Source: Mesocentrotus franciscanus
Taxonomy: Eukaryota > Echinodermata > Echinoidea > Camarodonta > Strongylocentrotidae
Length of the DNA: 64,000 bases
Assembly (NCBI GenBank): GCA_037976565.1
Contig: CP137683.1
Coordinates: 9,882,927-9,946,926, forward strand
Direction of reading: 5' to 3'
Program-made: the position numbers and the translations under genes
Notes under the pieces: generated by a model
The model's database searches: none
The model's input: only the letters and a program-made list of their open reading frames with translations
Told to the model about the DNA's origin: nothing
Shown here: positions 1 through 14,140 of the stretch, piece after piece
Layout: every line of letters begins with the position of its first letter
How positions within the stretch are numbered: position 1 is the stretch's first letter

Positions 1-3000
1 GCTGAATACCCTACATCTGACATACAGTGAGTGGGTGGTTACGGTTTGGAGTTTACAAAAGAACTTCGAACCTGCAGACACCATGTTGACAATAGAAGCA
101 AAACAAAGACTTTGGTTCTCAGAACACCACTGACCTGATGGAAAGCTGTACATTGCACAGTAGTGTTATTGGATCAGTGCACAATGCTAATGCCTATTAT
201 TACAAACTTATCGATTGGTGTCCCACCTTACTAAGGATGCAGCATGTGTTGTATAACAGTATATGTGATGAACGCGGCAGCTTGGGAAAGGCTAAACGTG
301 TGAAAAAGGAATACCATCTTGCAATCGCCATCTGTTCATACTTCATTATCTCATAGTATTGTAACCTCAGAGTGGTGTCCTATCATACTACCAACCGAAC
401 AAAGCATTTTTAATACCTGTAGGCCATTTTCATGTTCCTCCCAAATGCAATGTATAATATGCCTTTGTGAAGTTCCTAGTTATTAATTATTTCATCCATC
501 TGTTACGAATATTTGCATTTCAATAGTCAGAATGCAAATTGCATACAGTCATTATGTGTTGTTATGTAGGGCAAGCCAAAATTGTTGTCCTACCTGGCAA
601 TAAATAATGTAAGCAAATGTAAATCACATTCTGACTACCGTAAAACAGATGAATCAGAAGGTAATAGCTTGCTGCTACAGATGTATTAAAGTAAACTTGT
701 ATAAAGATGAATACATTAAGAAAATGGCATATTATTATAAGCTTGCACTGTACATACACAGCTTCATGGAGTAGGCCTACATTACATACAGTACATGTAC
801 AAAGTGCAAATGTACTTTTTTCATGTTAGTGTACATGTATTTCATCTCAGTGTAAATTCATTGCAGTGTAATTTATTTCAGTGCATCACTATCAGTCAAA
901 GTTGTTATGACTTCATTATATTGCATATGTAAATCCATGATGAAGTGACATTTGTATTTTTTCACCAACTTCAGTCAGTCATACCGATATCATTTTAAGA
1001 AGTTTTAATTTATATAAAAGAATTACTGCAAGTTTGGTAACAAACGGGACTGGTCTTACCTAAAACATTGTACTTGGCCATGAATAGAAGAATACACAGG
1101 AGCAAAGAGCTAGATAGCTCCGGAAAGTCCTGAAAGAGCTCTAATTCTAAGCCTCTATAGAGGTGTGACTGATCTCACTTGATCTCAAGTCCTTCAATAG
1201 TTGCAAATTTACACTATATCTCTTTTAATAGTACGCAGTTAAAAAGATGGATTACAATTTGGCATCACTTCGTATCAATCGCAACTCATTAAAGGTAATG
1301 CAAAGTTTTGGGAAATTTTGAAAATTGGATGGATAGTAATTCTTTAAAATCTTGATACATGTATATTTGGATGCCCCTCTGGATGTATTATAAGCACTAC
1401 AAAATTTAGCCCCTTAAACACTTCTGCTTTCGAGAAATTGAATAATAAAAATTTACCGGTGCTCCCGGTATATTTCAAATATTTCAAATAGCGCCTACAG
1501 TGTAAGGCCGTTCCATGGTACATGTAGCTGCGACCATGAAAATCTCAGAATATGCAGTTCTGATATATAATTTCCTAACCGGAATAGCAAATCGGTGGAT
1601 TGTAGTCAAGAAACATTGTTTTAAAGCTAAAGTAATATCAGTCTTGAGAGGGAGCTATACAACACAAAGAGTTTATTATTTACAATTTCATCACTTAAGA
1701 CTCGATTTCAACCGCGACAACGATCAGTGAATATTGTAAAATCGCATATGCATCCAATATGTTCATACAAATTCATGACCCCATACCAAAACTTTGTATT
1801 ACCTTTAAGAGACAGGGCCCCAGTTAAAAAAAGGAAAGGTGAATAATAATATGTCACTCCAAAATTCACATATACAATTACCAGTAAACAAATCTTACTA
1901 GTCTGAACTAGATCTCCAGGAGACTACAGTTTTAAAAACAAAAGAAAAACAAATAAGAATCAATAAATGGGAGAGTAACATGTTTTTTAAATTAAAAAAG
2001 GCAATTTATTGTATTTTTAGCAAATGCGTGGTTAGAAATTGTTGTAAACATACAACCTGTAATCCCAAGCAGTCAACTCTCTGTGCAAACTGAATCAAAT
2101 CAGAAATAAATTCTGACACTGACAACTTCTTGAGTATCATGCAAATGATTTAAAAAAAAAAAATTTTTTAAATGTCTTCCCCAGTGCTCAATACGGATGA
2201 AAGTATTTTGGTGGCTGATCCTTCCGTTTTCCTTCTTTTTTTTTGAATATTTTTTTTCTTTTTTTAAAGAGTTACAACTTTACAAGGAAGTCATTACTAA
2301 GAAAAACAAGATGTAACTAGAAAAAAAATCAGAATAGTATCACTTGGAAGTAGTTGATTCCTGATTTCGACCTCTGATCTGAGATTCCATCCTGGATAAA
2401 TTTCTTTGCTTAGGCCAAATAAAAAAAAAGAAACATGTTTTATAGCGTCCTGCCTTTTTGAAAAATAGGAAGGAGGAGGCCCTTTTTTTTTTTTCTTTCA
2501 AAATGGCCGCTCTGTACATTTTCCCCGACTGGCGGGCAGCCTTTCGGGCTATTTTTCAAGATGGCCACCAGCATTTATGTGTTTTTTTTAAAATTCAGTA
2601 AAAGACCATTTTAGCAGTATGTTTTAAATGTTTTTTCATTAAGATTAAAAAATAAAAAAAAATTGAAGAAAAAAAAATTTGAAAAAAAAAAAAATTGAAA
2701 AAAAATTTGAAAAAAAAAGGGCAGGCGGCCCCCAAAAAGGAAGCGGGCGGGGACGCTTAACATGAATATCTTTTTATATGGCCTTAGTATTGGCATTCGA
2801 ATTTCTTTAGCCAACTGGACTAAAATGGTTCATCTCGATTTAACCAGTCAGTCCGCTGCTGCACGAAAACCGCCCGTATTTATCGTAGTCGTATGCAAGC
2901 CCAGCGGTCAATATGCATACGTAATGAGCACACGAGCTTGAAAACACAGACATGTTTCCACCTATACAAAATGGTATCTCGTAAATCATTTAGCATGAAT

Positions 3001-4190
3001 GATATGTCAAATTGAAGAGGAGAAACTGCTCTTTCATTGAACTGAATTAGAAATAAACTGGACTCCATTACCTTATGAAATAATTCCCGTCAAATACAAG
3101 CTTACCTTTTCCCCATTTTCATCGAGTTTATGATGAAAGAGAATGCATAAAAAACGTATAAAACGAGTAGGAACCTCATCAATCTTCATATTTTTGGAGA
3201 GTTTAGACATCATTCTTTGTATGGTGTGAAGATTAGGTTATTTGGTGATTCGAACGGGTCAAGTTCACGGTTTTTAAAAATAGTTCCACATGAAGAAGAT
3301 ATATGAATACGAAGATTTCCGATCACCTACCGAACGACCATTCGTCAAAGGTGAACGAACTTGTGACTTCGAGGTCTGTTTTCTAGGCACGAATAATGGC
3401 GTTATTTCAACATTTTAACTCCATTTCATGTAAATATCTTGGTATTTATCGATTAAAAAGATTGACCATGGGCAGTGATACGTTTAATTTTGTAAAATTT
3501 AGTGTTCGTTTCAAGAAATTACCAGTTGAAGAATATAGTATGCGCCCACCCATACACATTTGTGTAACGAAATTATACGACTTCACCGATGTCTGAATCG
3601 GCGAGTTCGATCAGCTGAGCAAAATGCAATTGTCATCGAATTCATCACCTGAAAAAAATCCCTAAATATTCACGGTATAAGTGGCATGGTGCAGTTGCTA
3701 GTACATAGTTGCAAAACATAATATTGCACTTTATACTATGGACTACTGTGTAAATGTGGTCGCCCCCTTGATAGCAGACGACGTTGCAAATGTTTATTTT
3801 CAGGTTTGTTGTTAGATACTAGTAGTCCATAGAGATATATATATATATATATACATGTAGCTATATGTAGCAGTCAAGAGATCTGATTTTAGTGATCTAT
3901 ATATCAAAAGCTCTTAGTGACATTAGTAAAATAATGTAGATGAAAATCTATAGTTTTGATTTCCTTTACTTTAGGCCTATTTGGTCTGCTTGACAATTGT
4001 TATAGTCTACTACTAGATAAACGCCTACTAGATGTAAATAAAAATAAGAAGTGAATAAAGTGTGTCAATCATTACATCATAGCTAGTATAACTATAAGTG
4101 GAGAGGGCTTCCATAAAATCAATGTATGATTTCTTTTAACTTGCAATATATTTTTTTCTATAATTATGCTGTACTATTGTTATACATCAG
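1..4190. other. No gene recognised; AT-rich DNA with homopolymer runs
   Basis: Only short, unconvincing open frames on either strand. 2140-2730 is dominated by A and T runs with two short CAAAATGGCC/CAAGATGGCC phrases; (TA)n at 3834-3852. Several TACATGTA and TAGGCCTA palindromes. 3261-3280 shares CGAACGGGTCA-x-GTTCACGG with 8394-8413. Confidence 0.6.
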
Positions 4191-4286
4191 CAGCGGCGGA
4201 TCCAGGATTTGAAAATAGGGGGCACAGCCGAAAATTTGAAAGATGGGGGAATCCAGATGTTTTAAATGCCCCTGGATCCGCCACTG
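4191..4286. mobile_element. hAT-like MITE, 96 bp
   Basis: Terminal inverted repeats CAGCGGCGGATCCAGG and CCTGGATCCGCCACTG enclose a short G-rich interior. The CAG start and CTG end resemble hAT ends. A clear 8-bp duplication is not preserved, so the superfamily is less certain than for the element at 13.56 kb. Confidence 0.7.
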
Positions 4287-6762
4287 ATACGTTGTATCTA
4301 GTTTCTTGGTAAAAAATACTATCATATATAGACTTTTGATAGATTAAATGTATATGTTTATTACCTTCTTTTTAAGCCGGAATCCTGGAGAAAACTCATA
4401 ATCAAGTTTATTTTAATTGATTTAAATGATTATATAAACAGCCTTTTGAAACACAAAGGATGTGCATTATTCGTATAGAGGGGAATAGCTCTGACATACT
4501 CCCACTCCACCTCCTAGTACTAGACTGCTCAGTCCAAATAAGCTGTAAAATATGAATGTTTTGGTTGGTCGATCTTGTTTAAACCCCAATTTGTTTTTGT
4601 TTATACGTTGTTCACATTATTATCACTATCCATCAATGTCAGCACCATCACCATCATCATATCTCCACCACCATGACAATCATCACTTTCACCACCATCA
4701 CCACTATTATCAATCTCTCACTCACACTACCACTGCTGTCATCATCACTATGTGGTATAACACAATCACGGTCACCCCCATCCCATTCGTTGTCCATCAT
4801 CTCGAGTGTAAATCAATGCAATAAAGTGCTATCAAGAGAAACAATTGTACATTAACAGTGGTGTCCTTTTTATTTTGCGCGAACCAAAATCTTGGCTCAA
4901 AATCCTAGACAATTTATTATCAACAGAAGCAGAAAATACACAAAAATTCCAATCAGCCTCAATGTTATTCTTCAACACTCTTCTCTCACCATCGATGATA
5001 TTTCAAAAACTTAACGTGATCGATGACACTTTCGTCATCCAATTTCATAATTTTTACAAATGTCTTTTTCTCGTTTAATTATTTAAATTCCTTAAGAATT
5101 TTGATCATTTCTGTAAAGAAGATTTTCCTTCAGAGCTTTAGCTAGTACACTCCATCATCAATTTTCAGTTATGACTTAAAATTCCATCGGTTTTGTTTTC
5201 TCTCACTATGTCTAAAACAAGAGGTGATTCCATGCTAGGAATCTGAAATAAATACATAAATAAAATGATGGTAAGTACAAGTAGATGTACAACAAATTAA
5301 AAGAATAGCTTCAAACAAAGAAACATTAATACTCTGATGAGTGCAAGTCGAAAAGCTTTGTTTTGTCTAAAGATAAATAAGTAAACAAATATTTCTTGAA
5401 ATAAAGCTTCGCTAATTCTGCATAACTTTAACCTGTCTAATCGTCAGAAGAGATAGAACACACCAATAATAAAGAAATTTAAAAATATTGATTTACATGT
5501 ATACTGGTATAACAAATTCCTGTCTTAATGGTATTATCTAATTGCATTCGCAAATACATTGAATAACACATTTCCAAATGGTAACTTGAATTAGTTTTAC
5601 TTTATTTTTTGTTGAGTTTATTAAAAATTAAAGGATAACATTAACAAAAATAATTAAAGATACAGACATAGCGTCCCAACAAAAAGTTCCTGTTTTGAAA
5701 AAGGTCTTGTCAAATAAATATTTCAAAACCTACTCTGTCTATGCTTGTACCTTTCAACTTTGACTAGAACTGATTATGAAAACCAATTCCTATATGAAAT
5801 AATAATGATATCAAGAATATAATTCAACCTCCTTAGAGCGATGTCGATGAAAGCACTAACGTCATCTCGTTATTAGCGGGACTTCAATAAAAATGAGCTT
5901 TCAAACACATCATCAAGAGTATATGCCTATGTATCAACAAGCATAAACAGCATCATCCCTATGGCAAGAATATCATTATACATGTAACTGAGCTTGCTAT
6001 AATGAGATTTATCTGTAATAATTGTCATGGTTACCCTTTAAGTCTCATAATATGTTCCAATTTCCTCACCAGATTACTGGTACCAAAATATCTAAATAAA
6101 CATCAGATCTGAAATTGAACAAAAACAGTGTTGGCACATTATTCTCTGTGATCTTAGAGTATATAATTCCTGTTTTACAACATGTATAATAATTCCCGAA
6201 TTGTGCACAAACTGTTCTATCTGAAAAGAATATGCTTGACTATATATGTCCTGAAGTTGAATCTGATTATTGGCATACCGATACAAGTATGTCTATTGTA
6301 GTTTATTGTACATTCTGGTTTACATTTCCAGTGCATGAAGTTTTTAGAAAGTATTTCCAATGTATCATTACAATGGGGTATTTTTCCAACTTGCACATTA
6401 CCCCACAAAATCTCAACTCTCTGGTGGGATCCTATAATATTATTCATGCTGTTGCTACAAGCTAGTCTCTTGTTTCAGAAAAAAATACATTGATTTGACC
6501 AATGCTGCTATCATAGTTACAAACCTTTAGGATACATGAATCATCCGAGTTTTATAGGCTGATTGTGCCATTATATATCAAGATATAAATAATTGAAAAT
6601 GGAGATCGAGAAAATGTCTTAGGGTCAGTCCGTGTTATGATGAACTATACAAAATCGTTTAATTATTATTATTTATGTAATTCTCTTATTTATTTGGTAC
6701 TATGTGTTTTTCCAAGGGAAGCGACAGCATGGCTTAGATTGTGCGGTGCTGGCACTCTTCTT
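4287..6762. other. No gene recognised
   Basis: 4620-4740 is a CAC/CAT-rich microsatellite-like tract that produces a His-rich open frame. The remainder is AT-rich without splice-bounded open frames that I can support. Confidence 0.55.
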
Positions 6763-7190
6763 CTAAGTGGATAGGAGAACAACTGAAGACTGGGATGATT
6801 GGGGGTGGGAATATCCGTGCTCAGGAATGTTAGAGGATTTTGATGGCAGCCCAGCATGAAGCCTTGACCCTCCTCTTCCCATGTGGATTCTGCGTCTTGC
6901 AGTGGCAGTCGGTTGCACACCAATGTGCTTGCTCCCACTCAAGCGAACACGCTTCACATGCCTGCCTTTTTGCCTTTCTTTTGAAGTGCCCTTGCTGCCC
7001 CAGCATAGTACATACTTCCAAAATGAATACATATGGCAGACACAAGATGGGTGTTGGTCTTTATTCTGCTGTAGCCTTCTACCATTGCTGCAATTGCTGG
7101 GTTGATACATCTGGGGATTCATCGAATTTCAATGCCATTTCCTGACGGCTGACACATTTTCTGGAACTGTTCCTTTAGATCTTCTGAAAC
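6763..7190 (-). other. Unrecognised Cys/His-rich coding-like fragment
   Basis: On the minus strand, after a possible acceptor (tgtttcag at about 7190), the sequence reads EDLKEQFQKMC and, with frame changes, GHFKRKAKRQACEACSLEWE and HWCATDCHCKTQNPHGKRR. The Cys spacing (C-x2-C, C-x3-C-x-C) suggests a zinc-binding region, as in C-terminal tails of transposases, but no family is identified and the frame is broken. Could be a decayed transposon or exon. Confidence 0.3.
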
Positions 7191-9122
7191 AGAAATGGGA
7201 AACATTAATGTTACAATTTGCATCTGCTTAATTGAGACACAATAAATAACTTGATTTGATAATGGCCGAGGGCCTTTAAAATACCTGAGCCTTGAGGTGC
7301 GAGTGTGACCAGTGACTGCCCCATTGGGCCTTGTCCCCCCCGCCATAAAAAGAAAAAACAGAGATGGAGAGAAGGAAAAGAAGGCAAAGGGAAAGAGGAG
7401 AGAAAGGGAAAGAAAGAAGGGAAAGAAAGAAAGGGAAAGAAAGAAAGGGAAAGAAAGAAAGGGAAAGAAAGAAGGGGAAGAAGAAAAGTCAAAGAAAATG
7501 GGGAAAAGAAGTCGAGTCTAGACTGCTACTACTTACTAGACGTCTACTAGTACTAGTAGACCTCTAGATCTACTAGCTAGTGCCACACATAGCTGCATCG
7601 CTATCCTGGCTGTGTATTAAAACCCGTTTTATTGATCTCAACATTTCAAACACCACTGTACAAAATTAAACTGATTTCACTCAAAATCAGTACTTTAGTG
7701 ACAATTGATGACACCTAAATAGCAGTAAAATACAATTTGTTCAACTCACCGATGTTAGAAAGAATAATTTAAAAATTAAAATCGTGAGTCCACTGTCAAA
7801 CTTGCTTACAGTTTTATCGGCATAATTGTGTGCATTTGTGTGTTGTAAGTCTATTGACTATTCACATGTGAAATTGCTGCCTAGTAGCACACGGTACAGC
7901 GCTAGAGCCTGAGGTCCATACGCAGTATTGACTCTCTATGCTTTGCTGGAGTGGCTAGTGCTAGTGCTAGATCTCACTCAGAAGTCTAGATCAAATCCTT
8001 TTGGAATTCAATCTAAAGACGTTATTCCTAAGAATCCCAGTCCCATTTAATGCCTGACCACATGAGGAAAATGAAATTCAACAAAAAATGAAATAGTTTC
8101 GGTCTTTGATAAACAATTGCACTCAAAACTCCATTAAAAATCTATATGTGGGACAACACTATACGATCGGGTATGCACTACTCCGTTGATGAACATTCGC
8201 GTTTTACTATTTTTAGACCATTTCGCCAGTTCACCCAACTCCAGTACCTATTTCCGTGAAAACATGATTTTCATGTGAATTTTGGAAGCTTAGTTCACTA
8301 ATTTCTCGTCGAGGAACCTCAAATTTGACAACTGATTTAGCAATTTCAGACATTGCTGAACACATATCGACATCAAAATATATTTTTCGTTTTCGAACGG
8401 GTCAGGTTCACGGAAACAAAATTTAGGTACAAAACTAGGAACGAAAATTTCTCAAAATTAGACTTCATTGAATGGTGCTGTAAAACGTCAATTTCGCGGA
8501 AATATATTAACATTTCATATCATTTGAAAGGAAATTTTCTGGAGATCGACTTACCCAAACATGGCTGCTCAAAACTGAGCATGCGCGAGAAAATGGAGTC
8601 TACGTTATCCCTTGCAATATTCTCGCACAATCTCGTAACTTCTCGTCTGTGGATATTTATTCATCGAGCTGTTTCCATCGCACGATAACGCCCGCACGAT
8701 ATGCTCATTAACGAGCGTGCAGCTGACTGACTGTAACAGCAAAAAAATTGGAACAGTGAGTGATTGAGCTCTGGAGAGCCCCAAAGTAGCTCTGGTATTA
8801 AACCCCAAAACAAGCTTTAGTCATATACAAATAGAATACTTAATATCGCTATGAGAAATTGGTCTCATACAACACCAATACAAAACCAAATCCTAAAAGA
8901 GTGGGAAGGAAGGCTTGTGGGGCATGTTTATTTAGTTGAGCTATTCCTTCCCAGGTCGCCTGACTAGGTGCACCAGTGTCTATGAAATTATTGCGATATT
9001 TGGTTACTCAATTGTATGTTATTTTCTGACATGTATTGAAAGTGCTAAATAAAATAATAATAATAGCTCCTGAGGCTGTGAACAGAATGGAATTTCCACT
9101 CTCAACACTGTTGAGTATTTTA
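7191..9122. other. No gene recognised; (GGGAAAGAAAGAA)n tract and CTAG-rich stretch
   Basis: 7360-7500 is a purine microsatellite (AAAGAAAGAAAGGG type). 7515-7580 has an unusual density of CTAG tetranucleotides; a smaller cluster lies at 7950-7990. The open frames in the purine tract are spurious. Confidence 0.55.
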
Positions 9123-9478
9123 AACTAAAGTAAGATAATAATATTCAGCTTTTATATAGCGCTTAATACAAATGTCTCTCAGCGCTTTACAGATATACTA
9201 TTACCCCAGTCATTGGATTCAGTGCTTGCCCGCACACAATGTGTGCACAATCTCCACTCCTGGCGAGCATTCCAGCCAGGCGTTACTTGACGCTCTAAAA
9301 CTGTTTGACCAACAATGACGGTCACATCCTACCAGGTACCCATTTAACACCTGGGTGGAGAGTAGCAAGTGCAGGTTAATATCTTGCCAAAGGATATTAG
9401 TGCCGTGTCGGGATTCGAACCCTCGACCTTCGCATCTCCAGTCAAGCGCCTTAAACCACTCAACCACGACACTCCCAA
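9123..9478 (-). mobile_element. tRNA-derived SINE (best-preserved copy)
   Basis: Read on the minus strand from about 9478, the head has a pol III A box (TGGTTGAGTGG) and a B box (GGTTCGAATCC) about 50 bases apart, as in a tRNA gene, but no complete cloverleaf with a usable acceptor stem. The body follows for about 270 bases, and the 3' part carries GCGCTTAATAC and CAGCGCTTTAC, ending in AT-rich sequence. Related, more diverged copies lie at 41.65-41.94 kb and 60.87-61.10 kb. Confidence 0.78.
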
Positions 9479-10373
9479 ACAGATAAAATAGGAGTACATT
9501 TAGACTCTATACACTTATTGTGCATACTGGAATTAAATATTTAACTGATGTATTCTTCTTCAATGTATTATCTTTCAACTGGGCAAGAAAAAAATATAAA
9601 AAGATAAATCACCAAAAATGAATTTTGGCGCACTTTGGTTCCTCCAGCTCCCTGCCCCTGGCCCACTGTGCGGCGGCTTGAGGTTACATCGGCCTGCCCT
9701 GATCCGAGCCCGCCTAGCGCTGGCGGTGACTGCGCTCTCATCTCATCGCATCGCACTGCACCAGTCTGGCAGTTACCGTTGCGCTACGTTATTTCGATCT
9801 AGATCTATGTTGTGATTTAAAGATAAAAAGAAAAAGTGACAAAATAATGAAAAAACATGGGATTACCTTATAATATTACTATGTTCTGGTACTCCTCTGA
9901 TGATGAAAATCTGGTGTCACTTTGTAATTTCGTCTAGGTTAGTAGATCTAGACCGCACTCGGACGTTTGAATGATATGAATGTGTGTTACAATGGGAAGT
10001 GCAATTACGTGCGAACGAATGTAAACAAAACGTAGTAGTACTGTACTACGTACCGTACCATACCGTACCGGGTACGGTACATAGAGTTTGTGTAATCGCG
10101 GAACCGTTAACAAAAACACAAGCGATAACAATAGTCAATGCAACTTTGTTGTTATTTTTTTCTTCTCCATAATTATAATAAAAGACGTACGGTACCCCAG
10201 CAGTGTTGAAAATTATCCTGTTCTTATCATAATCCTTTATAGAGTACACATTCTTAAATCTGTTGAATTTGGCATGGAGAGGCCCGTCCTAAACGGTACT
10301 CTGTGAAAAGAAAAGAAAGAAAAATAATTGGTTAATCAAAATCGAACGACAAGAACCATAAAGCCAAACAGCC

Positions 10374-10414
<41 letters not shown>

Positions 10415-13400
10415 AAACTTGATAGGCCCTATACATGTCGACCGAATTGATGGTCCAACCAAATAATCATTAGAGATAAGGAAAAACAAAATGTGGCAGT
10501 GTAAAAAATCAACATGAAAAGCAATCCTCTTCACTCTTCATTTCTTTTCTCGCTTTCTTTCTTTCCTTCCACCTTTCTCGCTTTCTTTCTTCCTTTTTTC
10601 GTGTCTTTCTTTCCTTCATCTTTCTTTCCACCTTTTTAAGAACTTGGGCATTGAACGGAAGGGAAGCCGGTAGCCCTGAAGCACTACCCTCCCGCAGAGA
10701 TGCTAGATAGCGCAATTAATATCCACAGGTTCGTACAAACTTTTTTTGCCGATCACAGTCCGCAAAAATAGCGTAACTTATGACATCACAACGCGAACCA
10801 ACTTTTAGCCAATCAAGGCTTAGTATTTACAAACAAGCCACATAAAAGATAGCATAATGATGACGTAACAATAGGAAACTTACTTTGTAGGCGCGTGTTT
10901 ACAAAAAAATATCTTCTCTCTTATGGTTTCCACGTAAGTAGCGCATTCTTTTATCTATTAAAATTAATTCTCTCGTCTCCCAATCATGTCTCGGCTATAA
11001 TATATTTTATTTAACACTAGTGTTACATTTTTCGCGAGGATGCGAGTTAATATTTGCACTGAAGGCGAACATATGCTGCCTTGATGCAGATAGGATGGGG
11101 AAAGTATTGCCGTATAAGACTAATTCGAATCATATTGTAAGAAAAAGTACACAATCGCGTTCGTCGAGAGAGAGAGAGAGAGAGAGGGGGAGGAGAGGGA
11201 AAATCGGGAAAGTTACGGAAAGAGTGAAAAATAAAATGATGTTGTGATCTTTTCAATTATTCCAAGTAGGCCTACTGACTATCGTTCGTTTTTCGTTCTT
11301 CTCCTAGATTCATTCCATGATGATGACAGGTGAGGTCGATTTCAGACTTGCTGAATAGGTTTCAATGGTAAGTTTCATTTTCATGTTTAATCATATCCAC
11401 ATCCAAACTTGCTCAAATTTCCTTGCATATGTAACTATATTATAAATTATACATTTAATAGTCTATGTGAACATATTCTTGAAGGGCAATCTAACCTTTA
11501 AAATAAGTTCATTTGTATGAAAATGAGAGAAACAGATCGCCGAAAGTTTGAAATAAATCCGTCTAATAATAAGAGAGTTATGAGAAAAAAAACGTACGAT
11601 ATATGAAATCTGTGACTCTATATATTTTTTTTAATGCGAATCTCAGTCTCTCCCGTTGGTCGTGTACACAATTTTCTCCTACTGAGTGCCTTCTCCCATG
11701 GGGCGCAAATAAAACTATATTATGGATAGCACATTAATCAAGTCCTCTAAATAGAAAATAGCCTCCCGAGTCATACATTTTGAAAAAATGAAAGTTTAGT
11801 CACCGTTGAAACAAATGGTAAAGTTGTCCGTCACTACGTCACACTGGCATTAATTTTACCACTTCACAACTTTCTCATTTTTAAAATTCCAATTTTATTC
11901 AACCTTCCATCCCTCTGCTTATCTGATTTTCTCATTCCTTTTAGAGTATTTGTCTGGTAAGCTAGGTTGGATTTTCCTTTAACCATGCAAGTAATACATG
12001 GTTGTAATTTTTCTTCCTTTTCTCCTTTTTCTGTCTTTACTTTTTTATTGTTGCACCCCTTCAAGTGCCACCCGTGTTTTTCCACTGCCTTCCTCTTTCT
12101 TTGCCCCGGCAACACTTCTCTCTCCCCCCCCCCCCTCATTCTCTCTTTCAGTTTCCCAATTATACACCTCTTCTCTCTCACCCCCACCCCGCTCTTTATC
12201 CTTCTCTCCTCTGTATTCTTCCCTCTACACCCCTCTCTTCCTAATTTGTTCTTTAAAAAAGATGTATGTTAAATTTCACATCCTCTTTTGCGCAAGCGTA
12301 ATGAAATGAAATTTTCAATACGCCTCTTTTAGTTACATACATATTACATTCTCCGATTAGTAAACTACAATCACAAAAACTGAATAGCAATTTACTTTTT
12401 TATTTTTACTTCGCACGAATGGCTATAAAATGCTTGTTAGTCTCTTTTCCTCAGAAGAAAATTGCTAAACAACGCATGACTGATGGAGCAAAGTCAATCA
12501 TCTATAGAAATCAAGATTTCCTGAGAGGAATGAAGGGAATAATTTAATATTTCTTTGGCCATTGTTGACTCATGCCTCTTTGAACCAATGAAAATTAATT
12601 CAACCATGTACACGATTTACATGTATTCAATATTTTATTTTCGCTATTAATAGTAGTCAAGCGCCACCATACGGTATGATCTTTATAGTAGGTAAACAAT
12701 CATCAAGATATTGGTTGACAAGGCGTATCATTCTTTGGTATGCAGTATGCTTGAAAGCTAATTGTCTTATTTACAAAAAAACATTAGAAAGAACCTATTT
12801 CATTCCACGAATTTCGTTTAAGTTGCTATTGCTTCTTCTACAATGAGAGAATACTAACTAAATATCCAAAAAACTATAATACAAAAAAGATCATGTTAAA
12901 ATCACATAAGTTTTGCACTGTATTACATGCCTATGCATGAAACGCGCATCATCTGTTAATTCCCATGATGTCCGTTGTATAGTCAGTAACTCTAATAAGA
13001 AAATTGCTGTGACTTTGGGTTTTTACCTTTTGTATTAAATCAACATACATCAACATACCGCATGGTTGTAAAACGTAATTTAAGCAGAACAATTACAAAG
13101 AATTAGCGAGGCAATCATTAAAAATCCCAAGAGTTTGTTAATTAGTCTTAAATAAGCCCCCCCCCCCCAGCAATAAACCCTATCACCCCTTTTCTTTGCA
13201 GGACCCTGGATTGTTCAAAAATCAATATTAACTTGTCAGTTTTCATCAGCTTCTCATTTGTATTTTGCTGTCTTTATTCAAAGCTTTATAATACTGCAAG
13301 GTACTGCAAACTTGATATTCACATCTTAATTGTTTTCAATAACAAAGTAAAACACTGACAAATCTTCATCTTGAACATTTCAATCAATGGAAACTTGTAA

Positions 13401-13554
13401 ACACAGGTAATGATAAGGCAATGATTTATTTGTACATGTACATGTACACAAATATCGGCATAATGTTAATTTTATGAGAAATCTCTTTAAAAGGCTAAAG
13501 GCAGCATCAAGTGATTATAATGGCTGGAATACAAGATGTACATAGTCACACCAT
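9479..13554. other. No gene recognised; microsatellites
   Basis: Contains a GTACC-rich palindromic patch (10040-10085), (AAC)n at 10376-10413, CT-rich tracts at 10525-10640 and 12100-12240, and (GA)n at 11167-11187. 9640-9780 is locally GC-rich but has no recognisable protein. Confidence 0.5.
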
Positions 13555-13691
13555 CAGGGCCGTAGCCAGAGTTTGATGTTCGGGGGCACATACATGTAAT
13601 TGATCGACGTCCGGGGGAGGGGTCTATGAGGATGGGTGTGTAATCTTGGAAAAAAATTTGGTGGGCACGTGCCCCCCTGGCTACGGGCCTG
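13555..13691. mobile_element. hAT-like MITE, 137 bp, perfect 8-bp target duplication
   Basis: Terminal inverted repeats CAGGGCCGTAGCCAG and CTGGCTACGGGCCTG are flanked on both sides by CACACCAT. The interior is G-rich and contains GGGCACGTGCCCCCC, a sequence also found near the left end of the 2-kb hAT-like element at 32.8 kb, so the two belong to related families. Confidence 0.88.
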
Positions 13692-13912
13692 CACACCATG
13701 GATAAACATTTTGACAAGAACAGCAACATTTAAAATGTCAGTTTAACACAGCATACGGCTTCTATATAGCAATGATTTACACATTACAGCACAAACCGTT
13801 AATAGGCTTGCAAGAAAATATAATTACATGTATCCACAGTGATTCAATATCTGAGAGCCCAATTTATGTATTCAGGAGATGCTCATTTGGCAGGGACCAT
13901 TATTACACATGG

Positions 13913-14140
13913 GGAGTGTTTCACAAAGACTAAGATCGACTTTAAGTTGGACCTAACTATGGCAGGCCATTCATGCCACTTGTTGCTCTCACCATTATGA
14001 TATAGATTTAAAAAATTCCTTCAATAATGAACTATCAAAAAATGTAAATTCCGTAGATTTGTGACCATGATTTGTACGCCCCTTGAGAGACCAATGCCAG
14101 TAAATGGTGAAAGAAAACAGTGGCATGCCATATTTAAGTA
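13913..14140. mobile_element. MITE related to the 23.3-kb element, decayed right end
   Basis: The left end GGGGAGTGTTTCACAAAGAC and the inner GGACCTAACTATGGCAGGCC match the element at 23321. The centre (GACCATGATTTGTAC, CCAATGCCAGTAAA) is the reverse complement of that element's centre, so this copy lies in the opposite orientation. The right inverted end breaks up after GTGGCATGCCAT. Confidence 0.7.

Noticed and set aside
4552..4855. His-rich 90-residue open frame
   Set aside because: Derived from a CAC/CAT-rich tract; no splice context, no domain and an overlapping frame of similar length.
7305..7567. Lys/Glu/Arg-rich open frames
   Set aside because: Three overlapping frames translate the same GGGAAAGAAAGAA microsatellite.
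9411..9478. tRNA gene on the minus strand
   Set aside because: A and B boxes are present, but there is no matching acceptor stem or convincing anticodon arm, and the homology continues for about 300 bases as a SINE body also seen elsewhere in the window.
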